This document shows positions 9,106 through 15,851 of a stretch of 64,000 bases of DNA, one piece after another (position 1 is the first letter of the stretch; every line of letters begins with the position of its first letter). The translations under genes and the position numbers were made by a program. The DNA lies in the NCBI RefSeq assembly GCF_013488205.1, contig NZ_CP040908.1, forward strand, positions 3,102,001-3,166,000, given 5' to 3'. The notes under the pieces were generated by a model, which was given only the letters and a program-made list of their open reading frames with translations, was not told the DNA's origin and did no database searches. This DNA comes from Empedobacter falsenii (lineage in GTDB: Bacteria; Bacteroidota; Bacteroidia; Flavobacteriales; Weeksellaceae).

Positions 9106-9132
9106 AGCCCAAGGAATGCTTATCTTTGGGCT
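9106..9132 (+). terminator. Hairpin after recQ, overlapping a -7-like box before gpmI
   Basis: A 10-bp stem with one G-U pair (agcccaagga at 9106-9115, tctttgggct at 9123-9132) closes a 7-nt loop, 22 bp past the recQ stop. The tail is TAATTATT rather than a pure T-run, so termination may be weak. TATCTTTG at 9121-9128 matches the TAnnTTTG -7 box exactly and would give gpmI a leader of about 16 bases. No good TTG is seen at the right distance. Confidence 0.5.
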
Positions 9133-9149
9133 TAATTATTACAAGAAAA

Positions 9150-10685
9150 ATGAACAATAAAGCAATATTAATGATTTTGGACGGATGGGGAATTGGACCA
9201 AACCCTGCTGTTTCTGCAATCGCGCAAGCAAATACACCTTTTATAGATAGCTGTTTCGAGAAATTTCCACATTCTACGTTGGATACGTTTGGTTTAGCCG
9301 TTGGTTTACCAGAAGGACAAATGGGTAATTCGGAAGTTGGACATATGAACTTGGGTGCTGGACGCGTAGTTTTCCAAAACTTAGTTCGAATCAATATGGC
9401 GGCTGAAAACGGAACGTTACAAAACGAACCTATCTTAAAAGATGCTTTTCAATATGCTTTAGAGAATAACAAAAAAGTACATTTCATCGGTTTAGTTTCT
9501 GATGGTGGTGTACACTCACATATCAATCATTTGAAAGGTTTGTTAGATGCAGCAAATCAATCAGGTTTACAACAAAATGTTTTTGTACATGCTTTCACAG
9601 ATGGTCGTGATACCGATCCAAAATCTGGCGAAGGATTTATCACAGAATTGATGAACCACATGACAAAATCAACAGGAGAAATCGCTTCGATTACTGGTCG
9701 TTATTATGCAATGGATCGTGATAAACGTTGGGAACGCGTGAAATTAGCATACGATGCAATGGTAAATGCAGTTGGTGAAACAACAACAAATCCATTAGAA
9801 GCAATTCGTGCATCTTATAATGAAGGCGTGACAGATGAATTCATCAAACCGATTATTGTAACGGATGAAAATGATCAGCCAAAAGCTAAAATCGAGAATG
9901 ATGATGTAGTGATTTGTTTCAATTTTAGAACTGATCGTGGACGTGAAATCACAGAAGTTTTAACGCAACATGATTTTCCAGAATTTGGAATGCATAAATT
10001 AAATCTAAAATATATCACTCTCACAGAATATGATGCTACATATACTGGAGTTGCGGTAATTTTTGACGAGAAAAATATTGTAAATACGTTAGGAGAAGTT
10101 ATTGCGAATGTTGGTCGTAAGCAAATTCGTATTGCTGAAACTGAAAAATATCCACACGTAACTTTCTTTTTCAATGGTGGTCGCGAAGAACCTTTCGTTG
10201 GTGAATCTCGTATTTTATGTGCTTCGCCAAGAGATGTTGCGACTTACGATTTGAAACCAGAAATGGCAGCATATGATATTACAAATGCAATTGTACCAGA
10301 AATCGAAAAAGAATCAGCGGATTTCATTTGTCTTAACTTCGCTAATACAGATATGGTTGGACATACAGGTGTTATGTCTGCGGCAATAAAAGCTGCTGAA
10401 GTAGTAGATTCTTGTGCGGAAAAAATTATAAATGCAGCTTTAGAACATGGTTACAATGTGGTGATTTTGGCTGATCACGGAAATTCAGATTTTATGATGA
10501 ACGAAGATGGATCACCGAATACGCAACATACAACGAATCCTGTTCCATTTATTTTGGCTCAGAAAAATATCGAATGGAATGTTGAACATGGTAAACTTGG
10601 AGATATTGCACCAACTATCTTAACTTTGATGGGAATTGAAATTCCAACTGAAATGACCGGAAACATTATTGTTCAAAAAAAATAA
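9150..10685 (+). CDS. gpmI: 2,3-bisphosphoglycerate-independent phosphoglycerate mutase
   Basis: Interconverts 3- and 2-phosphoglycerate in glycolysis and gluconeogenesis; cytosolic Mn-dependent alkaline-phosphatase-superfamily enzyme. From ATG 9150 it is 511 residues, the normal length. I chose this ATG because the in-frame TTG at 9126 lies inside the hairpin and -7-like box upstream, and the family starts with 'KxxLxILDGWG'. The metal site starts with LMILDGWGIGP, and the phosphorylated serine is in EGQMGNSEVGH. Later metal and substrate motifs are FTDGRDTDPKS, NFRTDRGREIT, NFANTDMVGHTG and ILADHGNSD. It heads a run of four co-oriented genes. Confidence 0.97.
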   Translation: MNNKAILMILDGWGIGPNPAVSAIAQANTPFIDSCFEKFPHSTLDTFGLAVGLPEGQMGNSEVGHMNLGAGRVVFQNLVRINMAAENGTLQNEPILKDAFQYALENNKKVHFIGLVSDGGVHSHINHLKGLLDAANQSGLQQNVFVHAFTDGRDTDPKSGEGFITELMNHMTKSTGEIASITGRYYAMDRDKRWERVKLAYDAMVNAVGETTTNPLEAIRASYNEGVTDEFIKPIIVTDENDQPKAKIENDDVVICFNFRTDRGREITEVLTQHDFPEFGMHKLNLKYITLTEYDATYTGVAVIFDEKNIVNTLGEVIANVGRKQIRIAETEKYPHVTFFFNGGREEPFVGESRILCASPRDVATYDLKPEMAAYDITNAIVPEIEKESADFICLNFANTDMVGHTGVMSAAIKAAEVVDSCAEKIINAALEHGYNVVILADHGNSDFMMNEDGSPNTQHTTNPVPFILAQKNIEWNVEHGKLGDIAPTILTLMGIEIPTEMTGNIIVQKK

Positions 10686-10712
10686 CCTAAATAACTTTAA
10701 ATACTTACAAAC

Positions 10713-11135
10713 ATGATTAATAAAATTATTGCTGTTGACTTTGATGGAACTGTGGTAGATGATAAATATCCAGAAATTGGAAAAGCTAAAATCTTCGCTT
10801 TCGAAACATTGAAACAATTACAAAACGACGGATATCGCCTTACTTTATGGACTTATCGTAGTGGTAAATACTTAGATGAGGCTGTAGAATTCTGTAAAAA
10901 AAATGGAATTGAGTTTTATGCCATCAACAATAGTTTTGACGGAGAGGATTTTGATAAAAATACGCAAAGTCGAAAAATAAATGCCGATATCTTTATCGAC
11001 GATAGAAATTTAGGAGGTTTCCCAGGTTGGAGTGACGTTTATCAAATCATTACAAAAAAGATTGAATTAAGTGTTCACGCAAACGGACAAAAAGCTCCTG
11101 AGAAGAAAAAGAAAAGAGGATTTTTCGGATTATGA
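10713..11135 (+). CDS. Small HAD-like hydrolase (BT0820-type)
   Basis: A 140-residue protein of the haloacid dehalogenase fold. The nucleophile loop is IIAVDFDGTVVDD (Asp9, acid/base Asp11). A Thr-containing second motif LTLWTYRSG and a C-terminal metal-site motif ADIFIDDRNLGG follow. It has no cap domain. Small HAD phosphatases of this shape are common in Bacteroidota, where a Bacteroides structure (BT0820) is the best-known relative. The substrate is not known. The C-terminus is a basic KKKKRGFFGL tail. Its stop overlaps the map start codon (ATGA at 11132-11135), which implies translational coupling. Confidence 0.85.
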   Translation: MINKIIAVDFDGTVVDDKYPEIGKAKIFAFETLKQLQNDGYRLTLWTYRSGKYLDEAVEFCKKNGIEFYAINNSFDGEDFDKNTQSRKINADIFIDDRNLGGFPGWSDVYQIITKKIELSVHANGQKAPEKKKKRGFFGL

Positions 11136-11941
11136 TACATTTAAAAAGTAAAGAAGAATTAGAACTAATGTACCTAAGCGCTCAATTGGTTTCAAAAACC
11201 TTGGGTATGTTAGCCAAAGAAGTAGTGCCTGGTGTTACAACCAATCATTTAGATAAATTAGGAGGCGAATTTATTCGCGACAATGGTGGATATCCTGCGT
11301 TTTTAGGAATGTACGATTTCCCTAAAAACCTTTGTATCTCTCCAAATCAACAAGTTGTTCATGGAATTCCAAACGACGAACCGCTTAACGAAGGAGATAT
11401 TGTTTCGGTAGATTGTGGTGTTTATATGAATGATTTTTATGGTGATCATGCTTATACATTTGCAGTTGGTGAAGTAGATGCTGAAACCGAAAAATTATTA
11501 CGCATTACGAAAGAATCGATGTTCAAAGGAATTGAACAAATGAAAAAAGGTAATCGTGTAGGTGATATCGGTTTTGCAATTCAACAATATTGTGAAAAAG
11601 AAGGTTACGGAATCGTTCGTGAATTAGTTGGACACGGATTAGGTCGTAAAATGCACGAAGAACCACAAGTTCCGAATTATGGACGTCGTGGATCTGGTAA
11701 AAAAATTGAAGAAGGAATGGTGTTAGCTATCGAACCAATGGTAAATATGGGAACTGAAAAAGTTTTCTTTCATCCAGATGGTTGGACAGTTACAACGCGC
11801 GATGATAAATATTCGGCTCACTTCGAACATGATGTTTGTGTGGTAGATGGCGAACCAAAATTATTGTCAACTTATCAGTTTATTTACGATGCGTTAGGTA
11901 TCGAATCTGATGAAGAAAAACCATTTTTATTCAAACCCTAA
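11132..11941 (+). CDS. map: Methionine aminopeptidase, type I
   Basis: Removes the initiator methionine from nascent proteins with small second residues. The 269-residue enzyme has the pita-bread-fold metal ligands: DCGVYMNDFYGDHAYTF (two Asp), GHGLGRKMHEEPQVPN (His), and the EEGMVLAIEPM and SAHFEHDVCV segments (Glu). It overlaps the upstream HAD gene by 4 bp. Its stop is 9 bp from the methyltransferase gene, so these probably form one transcript with gpmI. It is longer than E. coli MetAP only by small insertions near the C-terminus. Confidence 0.96.
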   Translation: MIHLKSKEELELMYLSAQLVSKTLGMLAKEVVPGVTTNHLDKLGGEFIRDNGGYPAFLGMYDFPKNLCISPNQQVVHGIPNDEPLNEGDIVSVDCGVYMNDFYGDHAYTFAVGEVDAETEKLLRITKESMFKGIEQMKKGNRVGDIGFAIQQYCEKEGYGIVRELVGHGLGRKMHEEPQVPNYGRRGSGKKIEEGMVLAIEPMVNMGTEKVFFHPDGWTVTTRDDKYSAHFEHDVCVVDGEPKLLSTYQFIYDALGIESDEEKPFLFKP

Positions 11942-11950
11942 AAAACTTTT

Positions 11951-12727
11951 GTGAAAAAGCTTTTAAAAAAAATCATGAATATTCTACCTCGTCCATTGTT
12001 GATTCAAGGTAGTTATATCGTTCGTCCAGTTTTAGTTTGGTTTATGAAAGGTAATCGTTTTGTAGATCCAATTGATGGACAAGGTTATTACAGTTTGTTG
12101 CCTTATGGTTACGAAAAACAGCGTGATAATGTACTTTCACCTGGAACTTTTTCGTTAGAAAGACATCGTTTGATGTGGTTGTACCTAAAAAATGAAACGT
12201 CTTTTTTTACCGAAAAAGCAAAAGTTTTGCATATTGCGCCAGAACAATCTTTTATCAAGCGTTTTCGTGCGATGAAGAACTTAGAATACATCACAAGTGA
12301 TATCGAATCGCCTTTGGCAGATGTAAAAGCAGATATTTGCGATTTACCTTTTGGTGATGATACATTTGACATTGTTTTTTGTAATCACGTTTTGGAACAT
12401 ATTCCTGACGATCACAAAGCGATGAGCGAATTATTTCGTGTCATGAAACCTGGAGGTTGGGGAATTTTGCAAGTTCCGATTTCATATCAACGAGATGTGA
12501 CGTACGAAGATCCAACGGTTACAACAAAAGAAGAACGTAAAGAAAAATTTGGACAATATGATCACGTTCGTGTTTATGGTTTAGATTATTACAAACGTTT
12601 GGAAGACGTAGGTTTTATCGTCGAAAAAGTAGATTACACAAAACAAATTCCTTCGGAAGATGTTCAAAAATATTGTTTAGAAAAAGGTGAAATTTTACCT
12701 GTGGTTCGTAAACCAAAAGCTGAATAA
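11951..12727 (+). CDS. Class I SAM-dependent methyltransferase
   Basis: A 258-residue cytosolic protein starting at GTG 11951. No nearer ATG keeps the basic N-terminal segment, so the start is moderately sure. The methyltransferase core is in the middle. Motif I is atypical (VLHIAPEQSF instead of a GxGxG loop), followed by an acidic end of strand beta2 (YITSDIE). DICDLPFGDDTFDIVFCNHVLEHIPDD and FRVMKPGGWGILQVPI then match Methyltransf_11-type motifs. The final third (TKEERKEKFGQYDHVRVYG) is seen in Bacteroidota proteins of this kind. The substrate is unknown. It is the last gene before a strong bidirectional terminator. Confidence 0.85.
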   Translation: MKKLLKKIMNILPRPLLIQGSYIVRPVLVWFMKGNRFVDPIDGQGYYSLLPYGYEKQRDNVLSPGTFSLERHRLMWLYLKNETSFFTEKAKVLHIAPEQSFIKRFRAMKNLEYITSDIESPLADVKADICDLPFGDDTFDIVFCNHVLEHIPDDHKAMSELFRVMKPGGWGILQVPISYQRDVTYEDPTVTTKEERKEKFGQYDHVRVYGLDYYKRLEDVGFIVEKVDYTKQIPSEDVQKYCLEKGEILPVVRKPKAE

Positions 12728-12732
12728 AATAT

Positions 12733-12762
12733 AAAATCCAAGAAATAATTTTCTTGGATTTT
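12733..12762. terminator. Bidirectional terminator between convergent units
   Basis: A 12-bp perfect stem (aaaatccaagaa at 12733-12744, ttcttggatttt at 12751-12762) with a 6-nt loop runs into further T residues. It ends the gpmI-methyltransferase run and, on the other strand, the three-gene secreted-protein operon. Confidence 0.9.
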
Positions 12763-12763
12763 T

Positions 12764-13786
12764 TTATTTAAAACTTCTACGAATATCCATTTTCTCATTC
12801 ACCGATTTATTAAATTCAGCGAAAGGTTGCGTACTGAAATCTTTAACTTCAAGGTTCATTTTTACATTAACATTATGATTACTTCCATCACCTCCTTTGT
12901 AATCTGTACTCCAATTGCGCATTAATTCTTTCAAAATATATTTCCCTTGATAAGGTCTATATCTGTAATAGGTATTAACAAAATTCACAGTTTGTTGACT
13001 CTTTTTTATTTCAATTCCTTCTGCATCTACTTTATATTCTACAATAGCAAAAGAATCCTTTGCCACCAAAAACCGATGAAACGAATTATTATCCAAATAA
13101 AATTCATACATCAACTCATCTCCATATTTTGTTAAGTTGACTTTTGAAGGTTTATATTTTTTATAATATTTCAGATAATCATTTACGAATTCTTTCAAAG
13201 AAACCATACCTAAAATGGGTAATAAATTTATTTTATATCCATAATTTGGCTCATTAATTATTCGTTCTTTAACCTGATTATTAGATTTTATACTCAAATT
13301 ATCTTTCTTAAAACGAAGCTGCAAATCTAAATCAATGAAATCTCTTTTCGTAGAATCTACAATTTCATCAATTATAAAATTTACTTTATAAAAATGTTGT
13401 TCTGTATTGAAGTTTTTATCATAATTATCAATCACTTTCTGCAAAATATCTTCTGCTTTTAGGTTTGTGACAAAAGCTTCTTTTAGCTCAACTTCAGATA
13501 CTTTTTCGAGTTTGATACTGAGTTCAGATTTTAGTTCTGAAACTTTAATTATTGCATCTTGATAATCTTTTTTCGAAACAATTAATTCATCTGTTTGCAA
13601 AACATTACTCAAATCAATAATCGCTTTTCCTTGCTGATCCGAAACAAAATTCTTCGTCGAATTCTTGAAATAAATATCCGCATCATCTAACGGTAAATTA
13701 TCCGACAAATCTGCGATTGTTATATTTACAATTTGTGCGTTCACCGAAACTGCAAATAATACAAAAAGGTAAAATAGTTTAGTCAT
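12764..13786 (-). CDS. Secreted carboxypeptidase-regulatory-like domain protein (340 aa)
   Basis: A signal peptide (MTKLFYLFVLFAVSVNAQ) is followed by a beta-rich domain of about 75 residues (VNITIADLSDNLPLDDADI through SELSIKLEKV). This resembles the CarboxypepD_reg-like/Cna-B-like fold that opens many Bacteroidota outer-membrane proteins. The remaining 240 residues are a periplasmic or surface domain rich in Lys, Asn and Tyr. I do not recognise a catalytic site. It is the last gene of a three-gene operon (3 bp after the previous stop). Its signal peptide is closely similar to those of the two upstream genes. Confidence 0.75.
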   Translation of the reverse strand: MTKLFYLFVLFAVSVNAQIVNITIADLSDNLPLDDADIYFKNSTKNFVSDQQGKAIIDLSNVLQTDELIVSKKDYQDAIIKVSELKSELSIKLEKVSEVELKEAFVTNLKAEDILQKVIDNYDKNFNTEQHFYKVNFIIDEIVDSTKRDFIDLDLQLRFKKDNLSIKSNNQVKERIINEPNYGYKINLLPILGMVSLKEFVNDYLKYYKKYKPSKVNLTKYGDELMYEFYLDNNSFHRFLVAKDSFAIVEYKVDAEGIEIKKSQQTVNFVNTYYRYRPYQGKYILKELMRNWSTDYKGGDGSNHNVNVKMNLEVKDFSTQPFAEFNKSVNEKMDIRRSFK

Positions 13787-13789
13787 ATG

Positions 13790-14602
13790 TTATTTAATTT
13801 TTAATAGTAATTCTACATTGATATAAGGAGATATTTTTAAAGGCATTTTATCCCATTCTTTATAATTTCGTCGTAAATATCCGTTTCTTCCAAGAAATCC
13901 TGCGCTCAACCAAACTGCTTCTTCCAATTCATTGTAAATTTCGACTGCAACATAAAAAGTTCCATTCACCATAATATTCTTATCTTTTAAATGTATTGTG
14001 TATACATTATTAGTTAAATCTTCTTCATTAATCTCGAACATCAAGTCTTGTTTCGAAATAATATTATTTGGATGCCCATCTTTTTCATCATAAATAGTTA
14101 ACCTAAAAGCAGTGCGTTCGTACTTTGGTAATTTCGTAAATTCAATATTTACTTTATCTATCTTAGCAATATTTCGTGCGTTAAGCCTTACAGCAACTTC
14201 TCTAATCCGATTTTCATCTGTTACAGGAAGAAAATCTACATGAATAGTAGCGCCAGAATTTCCTGTATTTACTTTTTTTGTGAATTTAGAAACAATCGCA
14301 ACTTCATTCAGTTGAATAATTTGAGGAATTAAAAAAATTTTAAAATTGTCACGTTCAATCTCATCAAGATTAATCTTTCTTAATTCAAAACCTTGTGCGT
14401 CTACAATAATCTGTTTTGTATGTTCTGTCTTCTGAAAAGAAAAATTTCCTACACTATCTGTAATAGTTAAATAATTATTATCATCAGCAAAAATTGATAT
14501 ATAAGACAATCCTTCATTCGTTTCTTTGGATAATATTTTTCCTTGAATAATTTGCGCATTTACCGAAATAGCAAAAAGTATAAAAAGATAGAATATTCTC
14601 AT
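13790..14602 (-). CDS. Secreted carboxypeptidase-regulatory-like domain protein (270 aa)
   Basis: A signal peptide (MRIFYLFILFAISVNAQ) is followed by a typical CarboxypepD_reg-like domain: IQGKILSKETNEGLSYISIF, the DSVGNFSF turn, and IIVDAQGFELRKINL. A second beta-rich domain of about 150 residues follows (YERTAFRLTIYDEKDGHP through the end), ending YINVELLLKIK. No enzyme motifs are seen. Proteins of this type usually sit in the periplasm or on the outer membrane. It is the middle gene of the operon, 4 bp from the TlpA-like gene and 3 bp from the next. Confidence 0.78.
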   Translation of the reverse strand: MRIFYLFILFAISVNAQIIQGKILSKETNEGLSYISIFADDNNYLTITDSVGNFSFQKTEHTKQIIVDAQGFELRKINLDEIERDNFKIFLIPQIIQLNEVAIVSKFTKKVNTGNSGATIHVDFLPVTDENRIREVAVRLNARNIAKIDKVNIEFTKLPKYERTAFRLTIYDEKDGHPNNIISKQDLMFEINEEDLTNNVYTIHLKDKNIMVNGTFYVAVEIYNELEEAVWLSAGFLGRNGYLRRNYKEWDKMPLKISPYINVELLLKIK

Positions 14603-14606
14603 TAGC

Positions 14607-15713
14607 TTATTTTTCTAAATTATTATTCAAAAACTTTTCTAATTCACTTGTTGAAATATCTCTAAAAATAATTTTCCCATTTTGGTCAACTAAAAAATTG
14701 GTTGGAAAAGATGTTATTTGATTTTTTGAGGTGAATTCTCTGTTTTCGTCTAATAAATTAACCCAAGGCAATTCATACTTTTTAATTGTATTTTTCCAAT
14801 TCGGAATATATTTTGTCGCTTCAGCTGAAATTGCAACAATCTCAAAACCTTTTGAATTATATTTTTGATAAACTTCTTTCAAATCTGGAAAAGAAACTAA
14901 ACAAGGCTTGCATGAATGAAACCAAAAATCGATTAATGTATATTTTGTTTTATAATTTATCTGAGCAGATTTTCCTGATTGATCCTTTAAATTTTTAATT
15001 TCAGGAAAAGTTCTCCCTTGCCCAAATATTTTATTTTCTTCAATATTACTGATCAATTTCTTAAATGGAAAAGATTGTTTTACAGAAGCATCAAACTGAT
15101 TTAAGATATTTTCGTAAGGATATTCTTTATAACGTTCATACTTTTCAACAATTTTCCAAAAAGCAATAACAGAACCCGGATTAGACTTCACATATTTATC
15201 CAATAACTCAATTTCATGCATCCAAACTTTATTGTACCATTTATTTATCGAATCGTTTACCTCTTTGGGAAATTCAAATTTATATTTCAAAAACATTTGA
15301 CCATAATATTCATTAAAAGCATCTTCTTCTATTTTATAATCTTTGAAAAATTCATTGTACTTCACTTTCTCTGGTAAATCATTCAGTATTTCACTTCTAA
15401 AATCATTTAAATTCAGATTCAAATTTTTATTTTTTAAAAAGAATGTTCGAGAAAGTTGAAACACATTTTCTTCCTCTTGATAGCTTAAAGTATAGGGATA
15501 ATAAAAAGTCGTTTTATCTATATGAAAAGTATTTTTATCTGCTGTATTTTCAATAGAATCATATACAGGATTTTCGTAATATGCTCTTATATATTGAGGT
15601 AATAATTCTAAAACGGTATTTTCGGGTAACTCTTCTACCTTAACTGTAACATTGATTTTTTGCGCATTCACACAAATTGCAAAAAAGATAAATAAGTAAA
15701 CTAGTTTTTTCAT
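14607..15713 (-). CDS. TlpA-like thiol-disulfide oxidoreductase, periplasmic
   Basis: A 368-residue secreted protein. The signal peptide is MKKLVYLFIFFAICVNAQ, and residues 20-220 form an N-terminal domain of the kind found in Bacteroidota TlpA/DUF4369-type proteins. Residues about 235-366 form a thioredoxin-fold domain with the redox motif CKPC in WFHSCKPCLVSFPDL. It ends with the cis-Pro region ITSFPTNFLVDQNGKIIFRD. It probably reduces or isomerises disulfides in exported proteins, with client unknown. It is the first gene of the three-gene operon; its transcription start lies near 15.75 kb and nothing else precedes it on that strand before polA's terminator. Confidence 0.87.
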   Translation of the reverse strand: MKKLVYLFIFFAICVNAQKINVTVKVEELPENTVLELLPQYIRAYYENPVYDSIENTADKNTFHIDKTTFYYPYTLSYQEEENVFQLSRTFFLKNKNLNLNLNDFRSEILNDLPEKVKYNEFFKDYKIEEDAFNEYYGQMFLKYKFEFPKEVNDSINKWYNKVWMHEIELLDKYVKSNPGSVIAFWKIVEKYERYKEYPYENILNQFDASVKQSFPFKKLISNIEENKIFGQGRTFPEIKNLKDQSGKSAQINYKTKYTLIDFWFHSCKPCLVSFPDLKEVYQKYNSKGFEIVAISAEATKYIPNWKNTIKKYELPWVNLLDENREFTSKNQITSFPTNFLVDQNGKIIFRDISTSELEKFLNNNLEK

Positions 15714-15796
15714 ATAGTTTTAAAATGATTTACGATAAAGATATATTTTAAAACTGTTAAGAATTTGTGAATCATGAAGTTTTAAATATATTTTAA

Positions 15797-15826
15797 CAAA
15801 AAAACGCCACTCTTCGAGTGGCGTTT
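15797..15826 (-). terminator. polA terminator
   Basis: An 11-bp perfect stem (aaacgccactc at 15802-15812, gagtggcgttt at 15816-15826) with a 3-nt loop has an A-run at 15798-15804, which is a U-run on the minus-strand transcript. It sits 26 bp beyond the polA stop. Confidence 0.9.
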
Positions 15827-15851
15827 ATAAAATATTGTAACAGTTAAAATT

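Noticed and set aside
9126-9149. TTG start at 9126 for gpmI
   Set aside because: It falls in the hairpin and -7 box; ATG 9150 gives the standard N-terminus of the family.
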